This document shows, piece by piece, positions 11,415 through 22,071 of a stretch of 64,000 nt of DNA (the first letter of the stretch is position 1; every line of letters begins with the position of its first letter). The DNA is from Imbricaverruca yamaguchii (taxonomy: Eukaryota > Arthropoda > Thecostraca > Neoverrucidae): the NCBI GenBank assembly GCA_034440575.1, contig JAOTOL010001324.1, positions 62,001 through 126,000 on the forward strand, given 5' to 3'. The translations under genes were made by a program, and so were the position numbers. A model generated the notes under the pieces. The model was given only the letters and a program-made list of their open reading frames with translations. It had not been told where the DNA came from and did no database searches.

Positions 11415-14153
11415 GTGGGGAGGGATGAAATTGCATTGCCAACTCAGGAGTATTCCAATAGTGTCAGCCAAGGCAATAGAACGTCAAAGTCTGCAAATAG
11501 GGACAGCAGCAACTCAAGGGGACATAGTTATAGTTCATCTAGTGATAAAAGAACTCCTCAATATGAAAAAGCCAAAGGTGGTTATGGAGCATTTGTTAAG
11601 TGTATGATGTTTGATACTCAGAGTATTCGATCCACATTTGATGAGTTCAAGTGTTATGTTGCTGAGGAGGAACCAGATTTTGTTTGCATTACGGAGGCAT
11701 GGGTCAGTGAAGGGTATTTTGGAGATAACTTACAGGACTATGAGATCCAGGGATACAATATGTTTTCGTGTAATAGAGGTCCAGCAATGAAAGGGGGTGG
11801 GGTATTGCTCTATATGAATAGCTTATTCAGTTCTCAAAAAGTAGCAGGTGGGGATAAAAATGTGTCTGTGGAGTCCATTTGGCTTGATGTCACTGTGGGA
11901 AAAGGCAACAGCAATGCTCTTAGGATAGGAGCTTTCTACCGATCAGGAACCCTGCCACATTCTCAGCTTGGTTGACTCAGACTTGGTTCTAGACTTGACT
12001 GTAGGCGAAACTCTGGGAAAAAGTGACCATAACATAGTTAGATTCAAGGCACATGTAAGGGAAATTATCAAGGATAATTTGGTAAAGGTTCCAAATTTCA
12101 ACAGAGCAGACTTTGACGGCATGAGAGCGGCTTTAAGTGCCATCAGATGGGAAGAAGAATTCTCCAATTTAAATGCCTGTGAAATGTGGGAAAAGTTAAA
12201 ATCTTACTTGAAGGAAACTCAGATTAGACATGTCCCCCAAAAGCAAAGACACAAAAGAAGGGTAGGAAAGCCAGCATGGCTTACACCAGACTTGATAAAA
12301 GCAATTAAGGCTAAGAAAACTGCATTTAGAGTTTTTAAAGAAGCCTCAAATGTTGTTAATCTAAAGGCGTATCGAAAAGCTAGAGACATTGTGAAGCAAA
12401 AAACTAGAGCAGCAAAGCGAGCAAAAGAACTGGATTTAGCTAGAAACTGTATTGGGGACAGTAAAAAGTTCTTTAGTTTCTACAAGCTGAGTAAAGTTTC
12501 TAGCACAATTGGTCCACTGGAAGTAAACTGGACTACATTGGATGAGGATAGTGAGATGATTGAGGAGCTGAGCAAGCAGTTCAAATAAGTGTTTACATTG
12601 GAAGATATGATCAATCTGCCGACCGTACACCATAGTTCAGTGACATGGGATCTGACAAATGATGTTGATTTCATTGATAGTGATGTTGTTTACAATCATA
12701 TCAGGAAAATAAAGCGAAATAAGGCAGCAGGACCTGATGAAATTTATGCTAGGGTGTTGCGGGAAACTGAAAAGGAACTGGCATTTCCACTTAGTATAAT
12801 ATTTTGTAGATCAGTTTCACATAATGAAATTCCAACCGATTGGAAAAGGGCAAATGTAGTTCCTGTTTTCAAGAAAGGAGAAAGAGGGTAAGTTGAAAAC
12901 TATAGGCCAATAAGTCTCACATCCCTAGTCTGCAAGGTACTCGAATCAATTATCAAGGATAGAATAGTTAGTTATCTGGAAGGTAGCAGATTGATTCAAG
13001 ATACTCAACATGGGTTTAGAAAAGGGCGATCGTGTCTCACAAACCTCTTGGACTTTTTTAACTTCGCCACAGAACAATTTGATCAGGGAAATCAGGTTGA
13101 TGTAGCATATCATGACTTTAGTAAGGCCTTTGACAAGGTACCCCATAAACGGTTAATGATACAGCTTCAGTCCCATGGTATTGCAGGTAGCATCTTAAAA
13201 TGGATAGAGTTGTGGCTTTCAGATAGACAGCAAAGAGTGATGCTAAATGGTACAAAGTCATCATGGCAAAATGTTCTTAGTGGAGTCCCCCAGGGGTCAA
13301 TACTAGGGCCATTACTGTTCATTATATTTGTAAATAACATTGAAAGTGGCCTAAGCAGTAAAGTTTTGAAATTTGTGGATGATTTGAAGGTCTTTAGGGC
13401 AATAACAGGTCAGGATGAGCATATCTCGCTGCAAAAAGACTTAGACGAACTTGTGAAGTGGTCCGAAGAATGGCAAATGAAATTTAATTTTGATAAGTGC
13501 AAAATCATGCACGTAGGTAAGCAGCATATGAAGGCTCCATACTTGATGGGTGGCCAAGTGCTATCAGTGACTCAACAGGAGAAGGATTTAGGTGTTATTC
13601 TAAACACAAAACTGGGGGCATCAGAACAGACCAAGGAAGCCAGGAAGAAGGCAATGAGAATGCTCGGGGCAATAAATAGGAATGTATCATACGGAAGTGA
13701 GGAAGTGATCAGGAAGCTTTACTGTGTATACGTCAGGCCACATTTGGAATACTGCATCCAAGCTTGGTCTCCTAGCTATGAAAAAGATTGTTGGCTTTTT
13801 GAGAGAGTACAAAAGAGGGCTACAAAAATGGTTAATGGCATAAGCAACCTGCCATATGAGGAAAGATTGAAGAAATTGAATATGTTTTCACTTAGATATA
13901 GAAGGCTGAGAGGAGATCTCATCGAGGTCTTTAAATTTGTCTATGGTCTGGAGAGGGGATACCTTGGGGAAATGTTTGAATTTAACAGAAATGATGCAAT
14001 TAGAGGTCATAAATTCAAAATTAAAGTTAACCACAGCAGAACAAGGTTAAGGCAAACTTTCTTCACCAACAGGGTAGTAGAACACTGGAACCAGCTGCCA
14101 AAAAAACATCGTCAGTAGCAGCACATTGAACATCTTTAAAACAGCATAGACAA
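11415..14153 (+). pseudogene. CR1 ORF2: endonuclease plus reverse transcriptase, broken
   Basis: The frame starting at 11415 encodes the N-terminal endonuclease: MMFDTQSIRS (about 11605), CITEAW with the catalytic Glu, and KGGGVLLYMN. In copy B the first motif reads MMFNAQGIRSK, so copy A has lost the conserved Asn. The endonuclease is cut short at about 11965 by a deletion that also shifts the frame. The RT continues from 11968 with HVPQKQRHKRRVGKPAWLT, NKAAGPDEI, GFRKGRSCLTNLLDF, DFSKAFDKVPH (motif A), SGVPQGSILGPLLF (motif B) and FVDD (motif C, FADD in copy B). In-frame stops lie at 12586-12588 and 12889-12891, and a frameshift near 14110 separates the last codons (STLNIFKT). There is no RNase H, as expected for CR1. 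It is not functional. Confidence 0.88.
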
Positions 14154-14442
14154 TCATTATAAGAATAGAGGGCTTGCTTTTCAGTATTACAGGGAGGGCT
14201 GGCTGATTAACATATTTGGTGGGCAACTGGTTCAGTGTACAGAGTGCAACCAAGAAGGGTCCTTGTGGCTCATAGTTGCACTAATCTTTCATCTCTTTAT
14301 GCCATCCTTGTGGTGTTTGATGATTAGTTATACCATGCAACGTTGTAGCTTTTCGACTACTCTGTGTCAAGCTTTCTACCAGAACATCAAATGGTTCGTT
14401 ACAAAACGTAGATACTGATCCAGTGTATCTGATTTGCTCCAG

Positions 14443-14581
14443 CACTCAAGGAGACTCCCTTTATCAACTATTGGGATTACCAAAGACGGCTACTCCCGAA
14501 GAGATCAAGAAGACATACCGAAAGCTTGCCCTGAAGTATCATCCAGACAAGAACCCAAATAATCCTGAAGCTGCAGAAAAG
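14443..14581 (+). CDS. Csp: Cysteine string protein, J-domain exon
   Basis: This exon encodes [34 protein letters not shown] and EAAEK, the first three helices of a DnaJ domain. The HPD tripeptide at 14540-14548 stimulates Hsc70 ATPase. Csp (DNAJC5 family) is a vesicle-bound co-chaperone that works with Hsc70 and SGT to keep SNARE proteins such as SNAP-25 folded at nerve terminals. The identity is fixed by the next exon, which carries the cysteine string. The acceptor is ATTTGCTCCAG at 14432-14442. The first base completes a split Ser codon, so an upstream coding exon (about a dozen residues in insects) is expected but was not found. The donor is AAAAG|GTATTG at 14581/14582, phase 0. A CR1 copy ends about 160 bases upstream. 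Confidence 0.93.
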
Positions 14582-15247
14582 GTATTGTCGTCATCTGCTC
14601 TGGGAATATGTGAACGTTCTGTTTGACATGCTGTATGCTCCTAGGCTTCTCCATGTTGTTTTGCCATCTCATTCCTCTTTACTTTCGGATAGTATTGTCT
14701 ATATCTATGTTTGAAAAGTTTTTTTTTTCTTGAATATCATGTCTGAAATCCGCCAACAATGTCACAGCCAACATGATTTAGCTTAATCACAATGTACTTA
14801 CACAGTAGGTTAGAAAACAATTGTACTGTCCATGCACGGCTGTATTTACTATTTTTGAGCAGAAAGAACGACAGTGGCGGATGAAAGCTGAACGGTTTTT
14901 AGGCTTCCGTAATTGAGTGTCGGCTGAATCGTTGTGTCCTTGCCATTGCAAAAGTGGATATATAATATACGCCCACCAATTGCCACCTGATGTATCAATG
15001 TCTAGAGACAGAGATGTCGATATATATATATATAAGTATGACAATGATTCTTTAAATGATATTACACTGATACGTTCGGCAGATACCATCAAACCTGGAG
15101 TTTCCCACCAGTTCACTATTCGTGTACCTATGTTGGCGCCATTCTGAAGTTCACTATAGGGACAGGCCCCTGAAATTCACATTGAATCGTGCAGGTATGA
15201 AGGATGCAGTGCCACACCTTCCCAAATACCGGTGTGCATGCCCCCAG
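14582..15247 (+). other. Csp intron between J-domain and cysteine-string exons
   Basis: A 666-base intron is bounded by GTATTG at its start and CATGCCCCCAG at its end, phase 0 on both sides. It contains a short TA microsatellite near 15019-15033. No gene or element is seen inside it. The phase agreement between FKE-starting and EAAEK-ending exons supports the boundaries. Confidence 0.85.
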
Positions 15248-15532
15248 TTTAAGGAGATCAACAGAGCCCACTCCACGCTGAGCGACTCAGTGAAGCGCAA
15301 CATCTACGACAACTATGGCTCGATGGGCCTGTACATAGCCGAACAATTCGGCGAGGAGAACGTCAACACCTACTTCCTGGTGACATCCGGCTGGTGTCGC
15401 GCACTCTTCATCTTCTGCGGCGTTATCACCGGCTGCTACCTGTGCTGCTGCTTCTGCTGCTGCTGCAACTTCTGCTGCGGCAAGTGTCGGCCGGCGCCGC
15501 CGGACGAAACCGGCGACTACCACAATCTGGAC
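15248..15532 (+). CDS. Csp: Cysteine string protein, J-domain end, linker and cysteine-string exon
   Basis: This 95-codon exon (285 nt, phase 0 at both ends) begins [13 protein letters not shown], the last helix of the J domain. It continues [20 protein letters not shown] and EENVN, the linker that is nearly invariant in Csp. From about residue 54 it has a hydrophobic stretch running into the palmitoylated string, [12 protein letters not shown] (DNA about 15440-15480), with 13 cysteines in about 32 residues including the flanks. Palmitoylation of this string anchors Csp to synaptic vesicles. The exon ends [12 protein letters not shown]. The acceptor CCCCCAG ends at 15247, and the donor CTGGAC|GTGAGT is at 15532/15533. 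The donor and the last exon bases are copied into every unit of the adjoining minisatellite. If the donor were missed, a stop would come after eight more codons (TGA at 15557-15559). Confidence 0.96.
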
Positions 15533-18190
15533 GTGAGTGGCTCCGCTGTCTGGCCGTGAATTGCATGGCAGACTGGTGGTGGGCTGTACAGCTGGAACGT
15601 GAGTTGTATGGCAGACTGGTGGTGGGCTGTACAGCTGGGACGTGGGTAGTATGGCAGACTGGTGGTGGACTGTACAGCTGAGACGTGAGTTGTATGGCAG
15701 ACTGGTGGTGGGCTGTACAGCTGGGACGTGAGTTGTATGGCAGACTGATGGTGGGGTGTACAGCTGGGACATGGGTTGTATGGCAGACTGGTGGTGGGCT
15801 GTACAGCTGGGACGTGGGTAGTATGGCAGACTGGTGGTGGGCTGTACAGCTGGGACGTGGGTAGTATGGCAGACTGGTGGTGGCCTGTACAGCTGGGACG
15901 TGGGTAGTATGGCAGACTGGTGGTGGGCTGTACAGCTGGGACGTGGGTAGTATGGCAGACTGGTGGTGGGCTGTACAGCTGGGACGAGTATGGCAGACTG
16001 GTGGTGGGCTGTACAGCTGGGACGTGGGTAGTATGGCAGACTGGTGGTGGCCTGTACAGCTGGGACGTGGGTAGTATGGCAGACTGGTGGTGGGCTGTAC
16101 AGCTGGGACGTGGGTAGTATGGCAGACTGGTGGTGGGCTGTACAGCTGGGACGTGAGTAGTATGGCAGACTGGTGGTGGGCTGTACAGCTGAGACGAGTA
16201 TGGCAGACTGGTGGTGGGCTGTACAGATGGGACGTGGGTAGTATGGTAGACTGGTGGTGGGCTGTACAGCTGGGACGTGAGTTGTATGGCAGACTAGTGG
16301 TGGGCTGTACAGCTGGGACGTGGGTGTACAGCTGGTGGTGGGCTGTACAGCTGGGACGTGAGTTGTATGGCAGACTGGTGGTGGGCTGTACAGCTGGGAC
16401 GTGGGTGTACAGCTGGTGGTGGGCTGTACAGCTGGGACGTGAGTTGTATGGCAGACTGGTGGTGGGCTGTACAGCTGGGACGTGGGTGTACAGCTGGTGG
16501 TGGGCTGTACAGCTGGGACGTGAGTTGTATGGCAGACTGGTGGTGGGCTGTACAGCTGGGACGTGGGTGTACAGCTGGTGGTGGGCTGTACAGCTGGGAC
16601 GTGAGTTGTACGGCAGACTGGTGGTGGGCTGTACAGCTGGGACGTGGGTGTACAGCTGGTGGTGGGCTGTACAGCTGGGACGTGAGTTGTATGGCAGACT
16701 GGTGGTGGGCTGTACAGCTGGGACGTGGGTGTACAGCTGGTGGTGGGCTGTACAGCTGGGACGTGAGTTGTATGGCAGACTGGTGGTGGGCTGTACAGCT
16801 GGGACGTGGGTGTACAGCTGGTGGTGGGCTGTACAGCTGGGACGTGAGTTGTACGGCAGACTGGTGGTGGGCTGTACAGCTGGGACGTGGGTGTACAGCT
16901 GGTGGTGGGCTGTACAGCTGGGACGTGAGTTGTATGGCAGACTGGTGGTGGGCTGTACAGCTGGGACGTGGGTGTACAGCTGGTGGTGGGCTGTACAGCT
17001 GGGACGTGAGTTGTATGGCAGACTGGTGGTGGGCTGTACAGCTGGGACGTGGGTGTACAGCTGGTGGTGGGCTGTACAGCTGGGACGTGAGTTGTATGGC
17101 AGACTGGTGGTGGGCTGTACAGCTGGGACGTGGGTGTACAGTGGTGGTGGGCTGTACAGCTGGGACGTGAGTTGTTGGCAGACTGGTGGTGGGCTGTACA
17201 GCTGGGACGTGGGTGTACAGCTGGTGGTGGGCTGTACAGCTGGGACGTGAGTTGTATGGCAGACAGGTGGTGGGCTGTACAGCTGGGACGTGGGTGTACA
17301 GCTGTTGGTGGGCTGTACAGCTGGGACGTGAGTTGTATGGCAGACTGGTGGTGGGCTGTACAGCTGGGACGTGGGTGTACAGCTGGTGGTGGGCTGTACA
17401 GCTGGGACGTGAGTTGTATGGCAGACTGGTGGTGGGCTGTACAGCTGGGACGTGGGTGTACAGCTGGTGGTGGGCTGTACAGCTGGGACGTGAGTTGTAT
17501 GGCAGACTGGTGGTGGGCTGTACAGCTGGGACGTGGGTGTACAGCTGTCCGTCCAGTGTTGGCTGTACAGCTGGGACGTGAGTTGTATGGCAGACTGGTG
17601 GTGGGCTGTACAGCTGGGACGTGGGTGTACAGCTGGTGGTGGGCTGTACAGCTGGGACGTGAGTTGTATGGCAGACTGGTGGTGGGCTGTACAGCTGGGA
17701 CGTGGGTGTACAGCTGGTGGTGGGCTGTACAGCTGCCCACACCAGCCCACCGCCACCCCACCGCATGGCTGGCGGTGGGCTGTACAGCTGGGACGTGGGT
17801 TGTAGCATGGCTGGCGGTGGGCTGTACAGCTGGGACGTGGGTTGTAGCATGGCTGGTGGTGGGCTGTACAGCTGGGACGTGGGTTGTAGCATTGCTGGTG
17901 GTGGGCTGTACAGCTGGGACGTGGGTTGTAGCATGGCTGGTGGTGGGCTGTACAGCTGGGACGTGGGTAGTATGGCAGACTAGTGGTGGGCTGTACAGCT
18001 GGGACGTGGGTAGTATGGCAGACTAGTGGTGGGCTGTACAGCTGGGACGTGGGTTGTAGCATGGCTGGTGGTGGGCTGTACAGCTGGGACGTGGGTTGTA
18101 GCATGGCTGGTGGTGGGCTGTACAGCTGGGACGTGGGTAGTATGGCAGACTAGTGGTGGGCTGTACAGCTGGGACGTGGGTTGTAGCATG
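15533..18190 (+). repeat. 43-bp minisatellite with 81-bp higher-order unit, containing 5' splice-site copies
   Basis: The basic unit is 43 bp and includes GTATGGCAGACTGGTGGTGG, GCTGTACAGCTGGGAC and GTGAGT or GTGGGT. From about 16280 to 17720 it alternates with a shortened form lacking ATGGCAGACTG, giving an 81-bp higher-order repeat (successive GAGTTGTAT at 16441, 16522 and 16603). From about 17765 the unit is 42 bp with TAGCATGGCTGGTGG. Each unit holds CTGGGAC followed by a donor-like GTGAGT/GTGGGT, matching the exon end CTGGAC|GTGAGT. I estimate about 60 such copies. An interruption at about 17733-17770 has C-rich sequence resembling an inverted piece. Because 81 is a multiple of three, stop-free frames of over 500 codons arise on both strands. 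They are not genes. Confidence 0.95.
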
Positions 18191-18194
18191 ACTG

Positions 18195-19068
18195 GTGCCT
18201 ACAGCATGCCCAGGGTGCGTGTCATGGCGCACAACCTCCACGTATGCTGGGCAAAATTCGGGCCATGGGTTATGCCAGGGCCTAGTTGGTTGGGAGTTTT
18301 CCTATAACTCAGACAGAGTTAACTTAATGGCTTTTCGCTTGGTGTGAGATGTTGAAACGAGCACATTGGGATGTCAAAATTTACCACGGAATTAGGGTCA
18401 TTTAAAATGCTTTTGATGCATGAGACTCAAATTCGAGCTCATGGTGTAGGCACTTGATGATGTAGGCGGCTGATGTAGGTTCCAAGGTGTAGGATGTGGA
18501 TACTTCTTGGATAAGGATGTTGATTGAGCATTGAGAAAGTGGTATATATCACACTATTTCACGAATAATGTATTACTGCTTAGACCGAAACTTTCTGATT
18601 ATGCATCCAATCCACGAGCCAACCTAACCCAACCTAACGCAACCCACGAGCAAACCTAACCAAACCTAACACAACCCACGAGGCAGCCTAACCCAACCCA
18701 CGAGCTAGCTCCTATCGGATATTTGAAGTTGTACCATGTTTGTGGCTTTCAACAAGTGAGATTCAGATGCCAAAACAGGTTCTAATTTAGCTCAATTTAG
18801 TGCACGCTCACTATCATGACAATACCAGGCACTCACAACCAGAGATTGAAAGCCAAATTCACGCTAGTAGTCGCACATTCACCTTGATTTAATGTAATGA
18901 TGGAATCGCAATCTGTGTTATTTATATTGTGGATTATATAAGTTGGCGCAATTTCCCGGGCATTTGCGAACAAATCGAGAAACACTAATTAAATTAGAAT
19001 AGTGGGATATTTGTCAAAAAACGTGTGTTGGCTATGCAGGTGCTAGAATCCTTGGCTGTGAGCTAAAG
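18195..19068. other. Unassigned intronic sequence with CCTAAC-rich patch
   Basis: No gene seen. At about 18610-18715 there are irregular AACCTAACC and ACCCACGAG repeats. CCTAA resembles the arthropod telomere repeat complement, but the spacing is irregular and no pure array exists. Confidence 0.4.
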
Positions 19069-19597
19069 CAGGTCCCCACAGCCATTAGATCACTACAGGT
19101 CTCCACAGCCATTAGATCACTACAGGTCTCCACAGCCATTAGATCACTACAGGTCTCCACAGCCATTAGATCACTATAGGTCTCCACAGCCATTAGATCA
19201 CTACAGGTCTCCACAGTCATTAGATCACTACAGGTCTCCACAGCCATTAGATCACTACAGGTCTCCACAGTCATTAGATCACTACAGGTCTCCACAGCCA
19301 TTAGATCACTACAGGTCTCCACAGTCATTAGATCACTACAGGTCTCCACAGTCATTAGATCACTACAGGTCTCCACAGCCATTAGATCACTACAGGTCTC
19401 CACAGTCATTAGATCACTACAGGTCTCCACAGCCATTAGATCACTATAGGTCTCCACAGCCATTAGATCACTACAGGTCTCCACAGCCATTAGATCACTA
19501 CAGGTCTCCACAGCCATTAGATCACTACAGGTCTCCACAGCCATTAGATCACTACAGGTCTCCACAGCCATTAGATCACTACAGGTTTCCACAGTTA
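19069..19597. repeat. 27-bp tandem array, about 19 units
   Basis: The unit is CAGCCATTAGATCACTAC followed by AGGTCTCCA, 27 bp, with few variants (GCC/GTC at one site, TATAGG for TACAGG). High uniformity suggests recent expansion. The length is nine codons, so the minus strand reads as a repeated MAVETCSDL peptide. There is no flanking coding context and I treat it as intronic minisatellite. Confidence 0.95.
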
Positions 19598-19604
19598 AAT
19601 ACAA

Positions 19605-21138
19605 CGAGAAATGGTTCTTAAATGCTCCTGGGTCTTAGACATTGCGTGAGAAGAAATGTACGATCTTCAATATACCAGGTGGTGCTGAGTTTACATCACA
19701 AGTAACGTTAAGTATTGTATTGTATTACTGTATTACTGTATAATGTATGATTATATTAAAGGTCGTATATTTCTTTTCACGCAAGGTTTCCACAGTTGTC
19801 TATTCATGCCATCCATTGTCGTCTTATGTCGCTTAGCTCGCCGCGCTACCATGTGGCAAATGTTTTCTGCGTGTAGCGTTTCATCACAGTATGATCAGTT
19901 CTGGCAAGGCAAGTTTTATTTGTGTTATCGCTAATGCTTTTCATGGCTGTGCTATGATGCATCACTCGGTTATGCTTCCTGCTGCGTCTCAACGCATTGC
20001 AGTGCTATCTGTCGGGTTTGTTGCTTTTTGATTTGCTGAACATTACATTTTGTTAACTACTTCTAAGATATGCCACTCATTCAACGGTTTTATCGTGGTC
20101 ATTTATATCTATATGTGTTCCTGGGAAGAGGTGTGTGAGAGAAAGTGTTCGTGAGGACAAAGTTCCTATTGCATAAATGTACTTGCCATAATATCCTTAT
20201 ACAACTTTTCCCCATACGAGCTAAGGTTATTTTAGTTCATGCAATAATAAATGCTTACTTTTGTGAAATGTACTTCTTTTGATTTAGCACAAAAAGATAT
20301 CGGCTGCCATTCTTGGATGTAATGTTGACATTTTTGCATGCACGTTGACTGTACCAGATATAATAGCTATGAAGTAACCGTAAAATGTCTGTTTTGTTTT
20401 CTTTTAACATCCAAATTTTCTCCTTGACAGATGTTTGTTTAACTGCTCCAAAGCAAGTATCCTTCACAGTGTATGCGGTCGTCATATGCTCTACACTGCT
20501 ACAATGCTTTATATGTTTTCCAGTGTTGGGCGAAATCTTTCCGGATATTTCAGCTTGAAGCGATCACGGAGAGCCCCAATGAATGCTTCTTCGCCTATTG
20601 ACTTTGATTCACCTCCATTGCTCTGACCAAGGCCCAGGGATGATGCAATTGGAATATACTGACGAGGAAAATTCTACCGGAACCTTGAGTCAAGTAAAAG
20701 TTATCGCTTAGCTTGCATTTGAAGATCGGCAGTTCTCTGTATTCATTTTCATATGCTCGATGTTGTGTTATCTGTGTTATTATGATGGCGTCTGCGTTGG
20801 CTTATCCCAGGTGATTGTGTGTAGTCTGGTGTGCTCGAGCGCGGCGACTGAGCCGATCTGTGTAGCTAGCGCCGGCCAGCGCCATCTACCCGCTCGTGAC
20901 GCGCTTCACTGAGGTGCTGTCGGTTGTGTTTCGTTAGACCGATGGGCCCGAGGTGGTAGTCAGCCAGCCGTCTTCGTCCGGATTCCAACAGGTAGGTCGT
21001 GGCCGTGGCCTGCGCGCTCGCCGAGGCTTCCGAGCGTAGCTGATCATTGATGGATGACTGATGATGCATGATCACCATCTATGATCATTGGTTAGCATGC
21101 TGTGATGGTTGATTAGCGTCCACACTTGGTAATGCGAG
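19605..21138. other. Unassigned intronic sequence
   Basis: No gene recognised. Bases 20825-21050 are GC- and CpG-rich, somewhat like 8155-8830, with no coding signal. Confidence 0.35.
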
Positions 21139-21305
21139 GGTCGCGGTGGTTCGGTCCATAGGGCGTTCGACTCTTGATCGTGATATCGTGGGTTCGAATC
21201 CCATAATCTGCAAGATCGCCGAGTCCACCTTCGATCAATTGGCGTGAGATGTTGGTGATCCTGTGTGACCCAGCAGTAGAATGTGTCGTAAAAGAGCCCA
21301 AGGTT
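21139..21305 (+). mobile_element. SINE with tRNA-Lys-like head
   Basis: The head resembles a tRNA with GACTCTTGATC in the anticodon position (closest to tRNA-Lys CTT) and a polymerase III B box GGTTCGAATCC at 21191-21201. The downstream part, about 21231-21293, has GGCGTGAGAT and ATGTGTCGTAAAA. This body is shared with the tRNA-Met-like SINEs at 26675 and 52763 although the heads differ. Target-site duplications were not found, so it is an older copy. Confidence 0.65.
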
Positions 21306-21309
21306 CTCG

Positions 21310-22071
21310 TCGCCCGGTAGTGCTGCTTATGTTTCCACCACGTTTTAGTGTATTTAGTATGTCGTTAATGAATGTGCGTGTTTAATCGTGCGCGATGGTT
21401 TTATCCGCCTAGCTAATGTTGCAACCGCAAATCTTGATCTCAGTACTGTGCAGTTATGCTAGCCTGATTCCTGTTCAAGGGGCGGATTTCGCCCTCCCCG
21501 CGCGATATATCTGAAGTATACCATCAGATAACCGCGCAATATAACGGAAATGCACCATGACATAACATATGACACCATGCGTGGGCGAGTCCAGACACCA
21601 GAAATGGAAGAACACGCCATATTTTAGTTTCGATAAGAATGGCATAATTTTATATTTCTGTGATCAATTCATACTTCCCGTGTGGTTTTGCTCCGCGATT
21701 GCATCTCCAAAGAGATAGCGACAGATACATGGTGTAGGAATTGATAGAGCATACATCAGATCTCTCGCTGACATCAGGACAATGTTTCGTTTGAGTGGTT
21801 AATGTTCATGTGAAGCTGTCTACAGGCCGTAAATGCTTTCAATAGAGGGATTGTGCACGAAAACTGTAGGTAAACGCTGAGTGAAAATGTGTATGTGAAT
21901 TTCGGGTTTCCATGTATTTACACTCGGCTTAATGCATATAATATGTTGCACGCTCTATCTTTACCGCCTTGCAACTGCCTCTATCCGTAAATACACCATC
22001 AAAATTAAATTGCCAAAATGTATTCCTACATATAAGTCAAATTAAGCGTATTTAGGCGGCAACTTTCACAA
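21310..22071. other. Unassigned intronic sequence
   Basis: No gene, RNA or repeat recognised. Confidence 0.35.

Larger units (their letters stand above)
10440..14285 (+). mobile_element. CR1-type non-LTR retrotransposon, copy A, nearly full length but inactive
   Basis: The element has the two-ORF layout of CR1/L2-like retrotransposons: an ORF1 with an SGNH esterase-like domain, then an ORF2 with an apurinic endonuclease and a reverse transcriptase without RNase H. The 3' end is a short UTR after the terminal STLNIFKT motif (about 14120-14145) with GAAGGGTCCTTGTGGCTC near 14250. It lies in the same orientation as Csp, ending about 160 bases before the J-domain exon, so it is probably intronic or upstream. 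Copy B at 22072-24487 is very similar, which suggests both are fairly recent. ORF2 carries a deletion, two internal stops and a terminal frameshift. Confidence 0.9.

Noticed and set aside
15287..18104. Minus-strand frames of 824, 892 and 546 codons (repeated SQLYSPPP-like peptides) and plus-strand frames of about 300-390 codons
   Set aside because: They run entirely through the 43/81-bp minisatellite, overlap each other in several frames and cross the Csp exon on the opposite strand. Their openness follows from the unit length being a multiple of three.
18600..18715. Interstitial telomere array
   Set aside because: CCTAA strings are irregularly spaced and mixed with CCCACGAG. No uninterrupted TTAGG run.
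19032..19604. 190-codon minus-strand frame of MAVETCSDL repeats
   Set aside because: Pure 27-bp minisatellite inside the Csp intron, open by unit length only.
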